From Deltaproteobacteria bacterium (lineage in GTDB: Bacteria; Myxococcota; Myxococcia; Myxococcales; 40CM-4-68-19), in NCBI GenBank assembly GCA_005879535.1, contig VBKI01000078.1:1-64000 (forward strand): a stretch of 64,000 nucleotides of DNA, given 5' to 3'. The position numbers and the translations under genes are program-made. Positions 15,521-25,363 of the stretch are shown in pieces. Each line of letters starts with the position of its first letter. Position 1 is the stretch's first letter. The notes below the pieces were generated by a model. The model made no database searches. It worked only from the letters and a program-made list of their open reading frames with translations, and was not told the DNA's origin.

Positions 15521-17554
15521 ATGACGTCATCTCGCCGGGATCGGTTCCCGATCGTGTGGGCACTTGCGGTTTTGGCGCTCGGCACAGCCGCCCGCGCGGA
15601 GGTCACAGGAATCACCTACACCAGGAGCTCGCCTTTCGGCGCCGCCACCTTCGGGAGTGCCGGGGCCTACGAGCAGCTCGACGGTGTAGTCACCGGCGAG
15701 ATCAATCCGCACCACCCGCTCAATCGGATCATCCAGGACATCGAGAGTGCGCCGCGCAACGCCCGCGGAAACGTGGAGTACGGGATGACGTTCTCCGTGC
15801 TCAAGCCCGTCGACCTGGCAAGGAGCAACCACACTCTCGTCTATGACGTCGTGAACCGCGGGAACAAGCTCATCACTTCGTTCCTGAACGTCGGGATCAC
15901 CACCACCAATCCCGCCGGCGACGGCTTTCTGCAAAAGCAGGGCTTCATCCTGGTCTGGAGCGGGTGGCAGGGCGACGCGCTCGCGGGCGGCGGACGGCAG
16001 GTGATGACGCTGGTCCCGGTTGCGCGCCGCAGGGATGGGTCCTCCATCACCGGCGAGGTGCGGCAGGAATACACGCCCGGGGCCGCCGTGCCGTCCGAGC
16101 CACTCGCCGGCAACGCGCTCACGGCGCCCATCGAGACGGCCACTTTGGACAACTCGACGGCCACGCTGACCCGGCGCATCCACTGGAACGACCCCAAGGA
16201 GCTCGTTCCGCGCAGTCAGTGGGCGTTTGCCGACTGCAGCGCGACGAATCCATTCCCGGGAACTCCGAGCACCACGCGCGTCTGCCTGCAAGGCGGATTC
16301 GACACCAATCACATTTACGAGCTCGTCTACACGGGAAAGGATCCAAAGGTGCTGGGGATCGGATTCGCGGCCACACGTGACCTGGTCGCCTTCCTGCGCC
16401 GAAACTCGGGGGCGTCCAATCCTCTGGCCGGCGCGGTCCATAGCACCATCGGCTTCGGGATCTCGCAGAGCGGGCGCTTCCTGCGAACGTTCACGGGTCT
16501 CGGGTTCAACGAGGATGAGAACGGAAAGCGGGTGTTCGACGGGCTCGACCCGGACATCGCCAGCTATCGCATCTCGCTGAACATCCGCTTCGCGCAGCCC
16601 ACCCGCCTGGCGGGCACTCAGCACACCGAGAAACAATTCCCCGGACAGGAAGCGCCGACGACGTGGGGAGATTCGCACGATCGCTTCGCCCACATCGACG
16701 GAGGGCTGCTCGACCGCTGCAGGCGGAGCAACACCTGTCCGAAGGTCTTCAACACCGTCAGCAGCACGGAGTACTGGCAGGCCGGCATGTCGTTCACGAC
16801 GGCGGACGCCGACGCCGACGAAGATCTGGTAGTCCCCGAAAACGTCCGCATCTATCACTTTGCGAGCGCGCAGCACGGAGGCTCGGCGCCCGCGGTCGCT
16901 CCGTCGCAGAATCCAGTTTGCGAGCAACTCGGGAACATCAACTCGTATACGTACAACTTCCGGGCGTTGCTCGTAGCCTTGCGTGACTGGGTGGTGAACG
17001 GCCACAGGCCGCCGCATAGCCGGTATGCGACGCTCCGCGGACGCACCCTGGTGCCCGCCCACGGCGTCCGGTTCCCGAGCATCCCCGGCGTAACCTTCGT
17101 GGGAGGCTTCAACAGCAGGCAGGTGCTCGATCGCGGGCGCGACTTCGACGCGCAGGACGATTCCGGCGTGATGGACGAGCCGCCTGCCGTCCGTTACACG
17201 TACCGCGAGTTGCTGCCTCAGGTCGATGCGGACGGCAACGAGGTGGACGGGGTCCGCTCGACACAGCTTCGAGTGCCGCTCGGGACCTACTCGGGGTGGA
17301 ACACGCGCAGGGTCAATTTCGGCAATCCCGACTTGTGCGACCTGTCGGGACAGTACATCCCCTTCGCGGTGCACAAGGCCGATCGCAAGGGCGATCCGCG
17401 CCGCTCCGTCGAGGAGCGTTATGGATCAAAGAAAGGATACATGGCGCGTGTGATGGCGGCGGTGGAGGATCAGGTGGAAGAAGGCCTGCTGTTGCCCGAC
17501 GACGCCGCGACCATCATCACGCAGGAGATGGCCAGGGACATCGGCCTGCCGTAG
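15521..17554 (+). CDS. secreted protein with alpha/beta hydrolase domain (Abhydrolase_10 type)
   Basis: A 677-residue protein with a signal peptide (IVWALAVLALGTAARA, cut before EVTGITYTR). It is collinear with the large 'alpha/beta hydrolase domain-containing' family of soil bacteria: GAATFGSAGAYEQLDGVVTG, VYDVVNRGNKLITSFLN, VWSGWQGDAL and the putative nucleophile elbow IGFGISQSGRFLRTF (G-x-S-x-S-G). The region near YHFASAQHGG probably holds the catalytic His. Length matches family members. Substrates are unknown; esterase/lyase-type degradation of plant or hydrophobic compounds has been suggested for relatives (weak knowledge). A GGGGGAA site precedes the ATG. It stands alone, convergent with the RND adaptor gene. 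Confidence 0.85.
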   Translation: MTSSRRDRFPIVWALAVLALGTAARAEVTGITYTRSSPFGAATFGSAGAYEQLDGVVTGEINPHHPLNRIIQDIESAPRNARGNVEYGMTFSVLKPVDLARSNHTLVYDVVNRGNKLITSFLNVGITTTNPAGDGFLQKQGFILVWSGWQGDALAGGGRQVMTLVPVARRRDGSSITGEVRQEYTPGAAVPSEPLAGNALTAPIETATLDNSTATLTRRIHWNDPKELVPRSQWAFADCSATNPFPGTPSTTRVCLQGGFDTNHIYELVYTGKDPKVLGIGFAATRDLVAFLRRNSGASNPLAGAVHSTIGFGISQSGRFLRTFTGLGFNEDENGKRVFDGLDPDIASYRISLNIRFAQPTRLAGTQHTEKQFPGQEAPTTWGDSHDRFAHIDGGLLDRCRRSNTCPKVFNTVSSTEYWQAGMSFTTADADADEDLVVPENVRIYHFASAQHGGSAPAVAPSQNPVCEQLGNINSYTYNFRALLVALRDWVVNGHRPPHSRYATLRGRTLVPAHGVRFPSIPGVTFVGGFNSRQVLDRGRDFDAQDDSGVMDEPPAVRYTYRELLPQVDADGNEVDGVRSTQLRVPLGTYSGWNTRRVNFGNPDLCDLSGQYIPFAVHKADRKGDPRRSVEERYGSKKGYMARVMAAVEDQVEEGLLLPDDAATIITQEMARDIGLP

Positions 17555-17569
17555 TTCGCGAAGTCAGGG

Positions 17570-18850
17570 TCAACGCGCGCTCTGCGACTCACCCGGTGGC
17601 GGTGTCACTTCCACCGCCATCCCTTCGACGAACGCCGCGCTCCCAAGCTTCGCCACCCTCTCGTTGCCCTGCAGCCCGCTCGAGATCTCGATGGTCACCC
17701 CCTTGTCGCGCTCGACCACCACCGGGACCAGATGCAGCTTGTTCTGGGCGTCTACGACGGCCGCGTGCTGACCCCGGGCGTCGCTTATCAGCGCCGTCGC
17801 GGGCAGCTCCAGGATGCGATGCGACGAGGGCAGCGTGAGCGCCACCTCGGCATACATCCCCGGCATGAGCGCGCCGTCCTGGTTCGGGACGCGGATCTCG
17901 GTCGTCATCGTGCGCGTCGCCGGGTCGAGCTCGCCGGCCGCGCGCATGACCTGGCCGGCGAACGTCCGCCCCGGGTACTCGCGGACGGTGACGTTGCCGG
18001 AGACGCCCGGGCGCACTCCGGGAGCGACGTCCTGGGGGACCTGCACGAAGACTCGCGCCGGATCCATCGCGGCAATCTTGAAGAGCGGCTGGCTGTTGCC
18101 GGCCGTCACCAATGCGCCGATCTCGATCGTGCGCTGTGTGATGGTCCCGGCGAACGGCGCGGTCACCTTGGCGAAGGCCTTGAGCTGATCGAGGCGGCGG
18201 ATGTTCGCCTGCTGCGCCGCGATGTTGGCGCCCGCGACATTCACGTTGGCCTCGCCCACCGCAGCCTCGGCCTGGCTTTGCTCCAGAGCTGCCCTCGACA
18301 CGACGCCCGAGGGTGCGAGTCGCCTGGCGCGGGCGAGGTTCGCCTTGGCCAGGTCGCGATTGGCCTTCGCCTGCGTCAATGCGGCGCGGGTTTGTAGCAA
18401 TTGGGCCTGCGCCTGGGCGAGCTCCTGGTCGAGCTCCGGAGTCTCGATCTCGGCGAGGACGTCGCTCTTCTTCACCTTGTCGCCGATGTCGGCGCGCCAG
18501 GCGCGCACATAACCGCTTGCGCGTGCGAAGAGGACCGTCTCCTGGAGCGGCTGCACCGTGCCGGGAAGCTCGAGCGCGCGATCGCTGGCCCCGATCTTCG
18601 GCATCACGACATCGATGCGTGGAAGCGCGCGCTGGGCGCTCTCGGACGACGCGGTGAGCGCGGCGCGCTTGCCGCGGCGGGGCAGGTATCCGAGGCCGAA
18701 GGCGACTGCGACGACGACCAGGGCAATCAGGGCGACGGTGACGAGCCTGCGCCTGGGAATGCGGCGGGCCGAAGGCAGGACGAATCCGAGATTCGGCTCC
18801 TGCGTCGACTTGGGCTCGACGGGTGCGTGATCCTCTCTGGCGGAACTCAC
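17570..18850 (-). CDS. RND efflux periplasmic adaptor (membrane fusion protein)
   Basis: A 426-residue HlyD/MFP-type adaptor. An N-terminal anchor helix (RRLVTVALIALVVVAVAFGL) is followed by the lipoyl half-motif LFARASGYVRAWRADIGDKV, a long coiled-coil hairpin (about residues 120-200: LAQAQAQLLQTRAALTQAKA and onward), the second lipoyl half (VTAPFAGTITQRTIEIGALV) and a beta-barrel plus membrane-proximal domain. It bridges the inner-membrane RND pump and an outer-membrane channel. GTG 18850 overlaps the stop of the permease gene (GTGA) and follows GGAGGAGG. The operon has no TolC gene of its own. Confidence 0.9.
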   Translation of the reverse strand: MSSAREDHAPVEPKSTQEPNLGFVLPSARRIPRRRLVTVALIALVVVAVAFGLGYLPRRGKRAALTASSESAQRALPRIDVVMPKIGASDRALELPGTVQPLQETVLFARASGYVRAWRADIGDKVKKSDVLAEIETPELDQELAQAQAQLLQTRAALTQAKANRDLAKANLARARRLAPSGVVSRAALEQSQAEAAVGEANVNVAGANIAAQQANIRRLDQLKAFAKVTAPFAGTITQRTIEIGALVTAGNSQPLFKIAAMDPARVFVQVPQDVAPGVRPGVSGNVTVREYPGRTFAGQVMRAAGELDPATRTMTTEIRVPNQDGALMPGMYAEVALTLPSSHRILELPATALISDARGQHAAVVDAQNKLHLVPVVVERDKGVTIEISSGLQGNERVAKLGSAAFVEGMAVEVTPPPGESQSAR

Positions 18851-21800
18851 GCCTCCTCCAGGATCGCGTCGACATGCGAGGGCGGCTTCCGGCGGAGGAG
18901 GCTGTACATCACCGGCACGAAGAACAGCGTGGTCACCGTGGCGAGCAGCAGGCCGCCGATCACGGCGCGACCGAGCGGGGCATTCTGCTCGCCGCCTTCG
19001 CCCAGACCGAGCGACATGGGAAGCATGCCGAGGATCATGGCCAGGGCAGTCATGATCACCGGGCGCAGGCGTGTCATGCCGGCCGCGAGAGACGCCTTGG
19101 TAGCGTCGAAGCCGGTCACGCGCATGTCGTTGGCGAAGGTCACCACCAGGATGCTGTTGGCGGTGGCCACGCCGACGCACATGATCGACCCCATCAGCGC
19201 CGGGACGCTCAGCGTCGTGTGCGCCAGGAAGAGAATCCAGCAGATGCCGGCGAGGGCCCCGGGCAGCGCCATGAGGATGACCAGCGGATCCAGCCAGGAT
19301 TGGAAGTTCACCACCATCAACAGATACACCAGCAGGATCGCGAAGATCAGTCCGTATCCCAGGCCCCGAAACGAAGACTGCATGCTTTCGGCCTGCCCCT
19401 TGATCCGCACCGTGGTTCCTCGCGGCATCGACGGCGTGAGCTCGTCGACGATCTTCTGCACGCGATCGGCGACGGACCCCAGGTCCGTGCCCTCGACGTT
19501 GGCCTGCACGTCGTACGTCCTGGCCACGTTGTAGTGGGTGATGTTCACGGGGCCGGCGGTGCGCGAGATGGAGGCCAGATTCGAGAGGAGCTGTGGGCGC
19601 GCGGTTCCATTCGAGAGCGGCAAGGTCTTCATCGCGTCGATCGAATCGATGTCTTTCTGGGGCGTCTGCACTGCCACCAGGTACTGCACGCCGCGCTTGT
19701 CGAGCCAGTAGCTGGGGGCAACGACCGCGCTCGATGCCAGCGCCACCAGCAGGTCGCTGGCCACGTCGCGTTCCGTCAGCCCGACTTCGCCCGCCATGGT
19801 TCGATTGACGTCGATGCGGAGCGCGGGCTGCGTGGGCACCTGCGCCAGGTGGACGTCCACCGCGCCGGGAATCTCGGCGACGCGCCGGCCGATCTGCCTC
19901 GCGACCTCGTAGGTTGCCTCCTCGTTGCCGATGGCCCCGACCACCTGGACGTCGATGGGCGCCGGCAGGCCGAAGTTGAGCACCTGCGTGGAGATGTCCG
20001 GCGCCAGGAAGAAGAACGTCTGGTCCGGAAACTTCTCCGCGAGCGTTGCCCGCATCTTGTGCACGTACTGCTCGGTCGGGCGATGGTCCTTCTTGAGGGC
20101 GATGAAGATCTCGCCATCGGCCGCGGAGATCAGCGCGCCCTCGCTCAAGGACAGGTTGAGCCCGCTGTAAGGGATCCCGATGTTGTCGAGCAGGGTCTCG
20201 ATCTCGTCCGGCGGGATCACCTGTCGGATCGCGTCTTCGATCTGCACGAACTTCCGCTCGGTCTCCTCGATGCGCGTCCCCGGGACGCCGCGGACGTGCA
20301 ACTTGATGAGCCCCGCGTCGACGGTGGGGAAGAAGTCGCGGCCGACGAGCGGCAGCAGCGAAAGCGAAGCCACGACGAAGAGCAGAAAGCCGATCACGAC
20401 GCCCCGGCGGTGCTGCAGCGCCCAGGCGAGCAGGCCGCCGTAGCTCATTCGCATCCGCTCGAACCCGCGCTCGAAGCTCGCGATGAACCGCGCGCCAAAC
20501 CAGCGGGGAGGGGGTGCCGCGTTGCCATGCGCGTGGCGCTCCGCTTCGGCGGCCATGAGGTAATGCATCATGGTCGGCACCAGCGTCCGCGAGAGGAAGT
20601 ACGAAGTGAGCATCGCGAACACGACCGACATCGCCAGGGGCACGAAGAGCGACTTGGCCGATCCGCTGATGAACACCACGGGCACGAAGACGATGCAGAT
20701 GCAGAGGGTGGACACGAAGGCCGGCGTGGCGATCTCCGATGCGCCATCCAGGATGGCCCGGAGGATGGGTTTCTTCTGCGCCATGTTCCGGTGGACGTTC
20801 TCGATCTCCACCGTGGCGTCGTCGACGAGGATTCCCACCGCCAGCGCCATCCCGCCCAGGGTCATGACGTTGAGCGTCTCGTCCAGGAATGAAAGGGTGA
20901 TGATCGAGACCAGGATCGAGAGGGGGATGGAGACGATCACGATCACCGTGCTCCGCCAGCTCCCCAGGAAGACGAGGAGCATCAGCGCGGTCAGCCCCGC
21001 CGCGATCAGCGCCTCCTTCACCACGCCTTCGATGGAAGCGCGGACGAAGATCGACTGATCGAAGAGCATCGCGACCTTCAGCTCCTTGGGAAGGCGCGCC
21101 ATCGTCGTCGGCAGGATGTCCCGGATGCGCTTGACCACCTCCAGCGTGCTGGCGCTGCCCTGCTTGAGGATGCTCATCAACACCGACCGCTTGCCCTCGA
21201 CGTGCACGATGTTCGTCTGCGGCGAGTACCCGTCGCGCACGTGCGCCACGTCGCGCACATAGACCGTGGTGCCTTTGACGACCTTGACGGGAATGGTCTC
21301 GATCTGGGCGAGCAGATCGGGGCTGGCGTTGAGCACGATGGGCTACTCGTTGGCGCCGATCTTCGCGGTCCCGGTCTGCACGATGACGTTCAGCTGCCCG
21401 ATGGCGGCGGTCACGTCCCGCGGCGACAGGCCCCAGGCGAAGAGGCGCTGGGGATCGATGTCGATCATGATCAGCCGCTGCTTGCCGCCATACGGATAGG
21501 GAATCTGTACGCCCCGGATGGTGGCCATGTCGGCGCGGATGAAGTTGATTCCGTAGTCGAAGAGCTGCTGCTCGCTCAGGGTGTCGCTCTCGAGGGCGAC
21601 CTGCAGGATGGGGACGCTGGAGGCGCTGTAGCGGATGATGAACGGCGGCGTCGTCCCTGGGGGCATCGAGCGGATGGCCGCCTGCGAGATCGCCGTCACC
21701 TGCGCGGTCGCCGCCTCGATCTTCGCGCCCGGCTGGAAGAAGATCTTCAACACCGCGATGCCCGTCAGCGACTGGCTCTCGATGTGCTCGATGTCGTTCA

Positions 21801-22026
21801 CCGTGGTGGTCAGGAAGCGCTCGTAGTTGTTGACCATCCGCTTCTCCATGTCCTCGGGCGAGAGGCCCGAGTAGTTGAAGACGACGGAGATCACCGGGAT
21901 GTCGATGTCCGGGAAGATGTCGGTCGGCATCCGCGAGATGGTGAGCAGGCCGACGATGATGATGAGCATCGACATGACTACGAAGGTGTACGGGCGCTTG
22001 AGCGCCATCCGGACGAGCCACATCAT
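18847..22026 (-). pseudogene. RND efflux permease (HAE1/AcrB type) interrupted by one in-frame TAG
   Basis: Reading from ATG 22026, the frame encodes a full-length RND pump of 1,059 codons. It is the right length and fully collinear, with N-terminal TM1 (LKRPYTFVVMSMLIIIVGLL), porter domains, and the TM4 proton-relay GGMALAVGILVDDATVEIEN. The C-terminal bundle reads GSIMCVGVATANSILVVTFA and ALAMILGMLPMSLGLGEGG. A single TAG at 21343-21345 replaces what is normally Tyr in the KIGANE-Y-PIVLNASP stretch of the family. There is no frameshift and both sides are intact. A one-base change (TAC to TAG), sequence error or readthrough are all possible. The adaptor gene follows with a 4-base overlap. 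Confidence 0.85.
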
Positions 22027-22236
22027 GGGCGGCGCCCCAGGATGGTGAAGGCCGGGGGAGTGGCGCTGGGCATGCGCAGTTCATCGACTGAAGCCGCCGC
22101 CAACGCAAGCCTGCGGCCTAGGACCGGCAATAGACTGACACAAGCAGTTCGCGAAAGTTTGGAATCGTCCAAAACGCTCGGAGCCCCGCATTGCGAGCAG
22201 GGATGAGCGCTTCCGGCGGGTGCGCTCCTGTCGAAT

Positions 22237-22785
22237 TCAAGCCAGCGCCAGCTCGATGTCGCATACGCCGCGCGATGCCAAGCCGACGCGGCCACCCAAC
22301 TTCCGCAGCAGCGCGCGCATCGGGCGGTTCTCGTCGAGCACCGTCCCGGTGAAGCGGGTGACCTCGCGCTCGAGCGCGGCCTCGCGCAACCGCGACAGCA
22401 GCAGCCGGCCCAGCCCCTTGCCTTGAAGAGCGTCGCCGACGACCAGCGCGAGCTCTGCCGCAGCCTCGGCAGCGCTGCTGCGAATGAAGCGCCCGACGGC
22501 CACCAGCCGCTGGGACTGCAAGGTGAACGCTGCCAGCGCAAAGTGCGTCTCGCCATCGACATCGGTGAGAAGGCGCAGCTCGTCGGGGCTGAATTCCCCT
22601 CGCGGAGCATGGAACCGCAGGTACCGCGTGCGCTCCGAGAGCTGCCGAAGACCCGCCTGCAGGAGCGGCGCATCGGCGGGGCGGATGGGCCGCAGCTCGA
22701 CGGACGTCCCATCTGTCAGTGTGGCGCGCTCGCAGTAGCTCGCGCTGAACCTGCGCTGCGTCATTACCGCTGCGGCGTTCGTCAT
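22237..22785 (-). CDS. GNAT family N-acetyltransferase
   Basis: A 182-residue acetyltransferase. The N-terminal half has LRPIRPADAPLLQAGLRQLS and the 'RYLRFHAPRGEFSPDEL' stretch that typifies the GNAT group related to the C-terminal domain of protein lysine acetyltransferase Pat. The acetyl-CoA loop is ALQGKGLGRLLLSRL (Q-x-x-G-x-G), followed by FTGTVLDENRPMRALLRKLG. The substrate, small molecule or protein lysine, cannot be told. ATG 22785 is preceded by a weak AGGGG. It is monocistronic. The 163 bases to the LysR gene and the 210 bases to the RND gene show no further ORF. Confidence 0.88.
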   Translation of the reverse strand: MTNAAAVMTQRRFSASYCERATLTDGTSVELRPIRPADAPLLQAGLRQLSERTRYLRFHAPRGEFSPDELRLLTDVDGETHFALAAFTLQSQRLVAVGRFIRSSAAEAAAELALVVGDALQGKGLGRLLLSRLREAALEREVTRFTGTVLDENRPMRALLRKLGGRVGLASRGVCDIELALA

Positions 22786-22948
22786 GCCCCTAGGATGTCG
22801 CGTGCGGCGGGAATCATCCTGCGAAATCGCAGCACGAGGCCTCAGATTTGCGCTTGCTGCAAAAACCGGGACGTCCCGGAGCCGCTCCCGAGGCAAGTGT
22901 AATGCCGATGTGCCTCCTGCGTTTGCGTGCGTGACGGTGGGCAAGACG

Positions 22949-23857
22949 TCAGGCTTGTTCTTCGTAGTCGCTGTCCAGCGCGCGGCCGTGGGCCACGATC
23001 GCATCCTTGGTGATCACGAACGCGCGCGTCCGGTGGGCGTCTCCCCTGAACAGGAGATGGATTTCATCCGCGATGAACGGCAGCTCCCGATGAAGACGCT
23101 GCAGCCGCCCTTCCTGGCAGTACCGGGCGACGCGCCGTGGCAGCACCGCCACCCCGAGGCCGGCGAGCGCGAAGCTCTTGACCAACTCGAGATCGCCGCA
23201 GGGCAAGAGTCGGGAAGGGAGCGCATTCATCGCCGCCAGCTTTTCGATGATCTGCTGGCTCTGGAGAATGCGGCCGGCGAAGACCAGCGGTCCGCGGCGG
23301 AGACGCTCCGTCGCGGCCTCGAGATCGTCGGGTGTCGGCGCGCCGTCGGCGAGCACGAACAGATCCACCGCGTCGCGAAAGAGCTTCATCTGCACCAGGT
23401 CCGGATGGGGCTCGGGATTCACCACGAGGCCGAAGTGCACCGCGCGCTCGACCGTGCCGCCGCGCACCACGGTCGAGGGGGCATTGGAAAGGCTCAGCTG
23501 GATGCGAGGGTTGGCCTCGAGGAATCTCGTCATCCACTGCGGCAGGAAGTAGGCGCCCAACGATTCGTGGCATCCGATCACGAAGTTGCCGACATCGTCG
23601 CACTCGAGGCCCTTGATCCGCTGCTCGACCTCGTCGAGCCGCGCGAGCGATTCGTTGGCGAAACGCAGCAATTCGTCGCCGGTGGTGGTCAGCGACACGC
23701 CCGTACGCAGCCGGACCAGGAGGCGCGTCCCGAAGCTCTCTTCGAGCTGCTTGATCACCGCCGTCAGTCCCGGCTGGCTGATCTGCAGGACGCGCGCGGC
23801 GGCGGAAAGGCTTCCGCACCGTGCCACCGCCTGAAAGTAGCGGAGATGGTCCAGCAT
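22949..23857 (-). CDS. LysR family transcriptional regulator
   Basis: A 302-residue LTTR. The N-terminal winged HTH is unmistakable: MLDHLRYFQAVARCGSLSAA, then ARVLQISQPGLTAVIKQLEE and TRLLVRLRTGVSLTTTGDEL. The periplasmic-binding-like effector domain follows, with FVIGCHESLGAYFLPQWMTR and LSNAPSTVVRGGTVERAVHF. Most LTTRs activate a divergent gene, but the upstream neighbour here is the anti-sigma gene on the same strand, ending 21 bases before. The target is therefore not evident from position. GTG 23875 is an alternative start; ATG 23857 is preferred because it begins exactly at the conserved HTH. Confidence 0.92.
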   Translation of the reverse strand: MLDHLRYFQAVARCGSLSAAARVLQISQPGLTAVIKQLEESFGTRLLVRLRTGVSLTTTGDELLRFANESLARLDEVEQRIKGLECDDVGNFVIGCHESLGAYFLPQWMTRFLEANPRIQLSLSNAPSTVVRGGTVERAVHFGLVVNPEPHPDLVQMKLFRDAVDLFVLADGAPTPDDLEAATERLRRGPLVFAGRILQSQQIIEKLAAMNALPSRLLPCGDLELVKSFALAGLGVAVLPRRVARYCQEGRLQRLHRELPFIADEIHLLFRGDAHRTRAFVITKDAIVAHGRALDSDYEEQA

Positions 23858-23878
23858 CCCGGTCTTCCATACCACCTC

Positions 23879-24670
23879 TCACAGGATGAGCCGCCTCAGC
23901 TCCTCGGGTGGCGCGTTGGCAATCAGCAGCGTGCCGCTGCCATCTTTCAGGACGGCGACGACTCCTTGCCCCACCTCCGACGAGGAGTAGAAGCCGTCGT
24001 GGGACAGCGCCTCGCCGACGTCCGGCTGCTGCCGGAGGAGCTCGTTCGGGACCGCGTACTGAACCACGACCATCCCCCGCCAGCGATAGGCAAGGCCGGC
24101 GGCGGGAGATCCGGCAAGGGTCGTCTTCCAGGTGCTGAAGAGCTCGACGCCCGGCCCACGGAGAGTGCGGATCGGAAAGTGCAGGCCCTCCGCCACGGCC
24201 GCGAGATCCGCCTTGCGGGGAAAGTTACGTGTCATCGCGCGCCGGCAGTCGGCGAGAGCATCGCGGAGCACGGGAATCTCCGTCATCGGTCTGCTGGCTC
24301 CGCCGCGGCGGATACGGAGCGCCGTTCCGGCGACGGCAATCGAGGCCAGCGCAGCCATCGCGACAGCTGCCCAGCGCCGGTTCCAGGGGAAAGAGCGTTC
24401 CCTCACCTCAGCGGTGCGCTCGCCGATCGCCTCGATGCGCCGGCGCAATCCGACGGAGGCTCGCGGGGTCGGCTCGCGCGCGAGCGCCCGGGAGAGATCC
24501 CGTTGCAAGGCCAGCTCGCACCGGCAGCGCCCGCAACTGCGCAAGTGTTCCTCGACTGCGCGCTTCTCCTCGCGGGTCAACTCGCCGTCGGCGAACGGCG
24601 CAACCAGCTCCTGGAGCCGCGTATGCTGGAGGGCAGTTTCAGTCACCGGGATGTCCCTGTTGCCTGCCAT
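23879..24670 (-). CDS. anti-sigma factor with zinc-binding ZAS domain, membrane anchored
   Basis: A 263-residue protein. The N-terminal anti-sigma domain contains H42-x3-C46-x2-C49 in EEHLRSCGRCRCELA, the classic zf-HC2/ZAS zinc motif. One TM helix (RRWAAVAMAALASIAVAGTA, about residues 105-125) follows. The roughly 135-residue periplasmic sensor domain is unknown (FPRKADLAAVAEGLHFPIRT; SEVGQGVVAVLKDGSGTLLI). It lies 47 bases downstream of the ECF sigma gene, the expected order for a sigma/anti-sigma pair. It likely holds the sigma factor inactive until a periplasmic signal is sensed. The sensor domain resembles those of redox- or metal-responding anti-sigmas only superficially. Confidence 0.88.
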   Translation of the reverse strand: MAGNRDIPVTETALQHTRLQELVAPFADGELTREEKRAVEEHLRSCGRCRCELALQRDLSRALAREPTPRASVGLRRRIEAIGERTAEVRERSFPWNRRWAAVAMAALASIAVAGTALRIRRGGASRPMTEIPVLRDALADCRRAMTRNFPRKADLAAVAEGLHFPIRTLRGPGVELFSTWKTTLAGSPAAGLAYRWRGMVVVQYAVPNELLRQQPDVGEALSHDGFYSSSEVGQGVVAVLKDGSGTLLIANAPPEELRRLIL

Positions 24671-24717
24671 GAGAGCCCATCGGAGTCCCTGATCCAGGAT
24701 GTCATGTCCGTCCCGAT

Positions 24718-25290
24718 TTATTCCCCTCGACCCTGCATCGCCAGTCGCCGCTGAGGCTTCTCTTCGTCGCGAGCTCTGAGCAGCCCCGCCAGCAGTTGGC
24801 GGCCGCGGCTGATGCGGCTCATGACCGTGCCCATCGGCACCGAGGTGACCTCGGCAATCTCCCGGTACTTCAAACCATGCATGTCATGAAGCGCGACGGC
24901 CTCGGCGAGATCTTCAGGGATCGACCGCAGCGCCTCGCGAAGGCTGCCTGCTTCCAGGCGAGCCAGCAGGTGTTCCAGCGGCGACGGCGCATCGCTGGCG
25001 ACGATCTCCTCGTGGGCCGCTTCCAGCTCGGTGATGAAGAGCAGGTCTTGCCGGCGCGCCACGGTCCGGCGCCGCTCGTTCGCGACCATCCTCAGGATCT
25101 TGCAAAGCCAGGGAAAAGCCGCGCCGGTGTCGCGGAGCTGGTCGAATGCGATCCAGGCGCGCGCGTACGTCTCCTGCACGTCATCCTCCGCTTCCTCCCG
25201 ATCGCCCCGGCGTGACGCCAGGGCGACGAGACGATCGAGATGGGGCAGCGTCGTGGACTGAAAGCATGCGCGCCTCGCTTCTCCCTTCAC
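24718..25290 (-). CDS. ECF-type RNA polymerase sigma factor
   Basis: A 190-residue sigma-70-family protein. Region 2 is visible as PHLDRLVALASRRGDREEAE and DVQETYARAWIAFDQLRDTG, followed by FPWLCKILRMVANERRR. Region 4 reads LAEAVALHDMHGLKYREIAE and VTSVPMGTVMSRISRGRQLL, the recognition helix of ECF factors. GTG 25290 with GGAGG four bases before is preferred over the upstream ATG at 25341. It lies between yceI (upstream) and its anti-sigma factor (downstream) on one strand. The operon's own promoter and the mirror promoter of the GFA gene share one sequence, which this factor may recognise (inference). Confidence 0.92.
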   Translation of the reverse strand: MKGEARRACFQSTTLPHLDRLVALASRRGDREEAEDDVQETYARAWIAFDQLRDTGAAFPWLCKILRMVANERRRTVARRQDLLFITELEAAHEEIVASDAPSPLEHLLARLEAGSLREALRSIPEDLAEAVALHDMHGLKYREIAEVTSVPMGTVMSRISRGRQLLAGLLRARDEEKPQRRLAMQGRGE

Positions 25291-25363
25291 GTGTCCTCCG
25301 GGGGGCTGGAGGATCGATGTGCGAACTGGCCAACTGGGCAATCAGGAATCCGGATGAGACCAA

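Noticed and set aside
17570-22108. A 1,512-codon open frame on the minus strand covering adaptor and pump genes
   Set aside because: Only its last ~426 codons (the adaptor) are real. The rest is an Arg/Pro-rich shadow of the RND gene in another frame.
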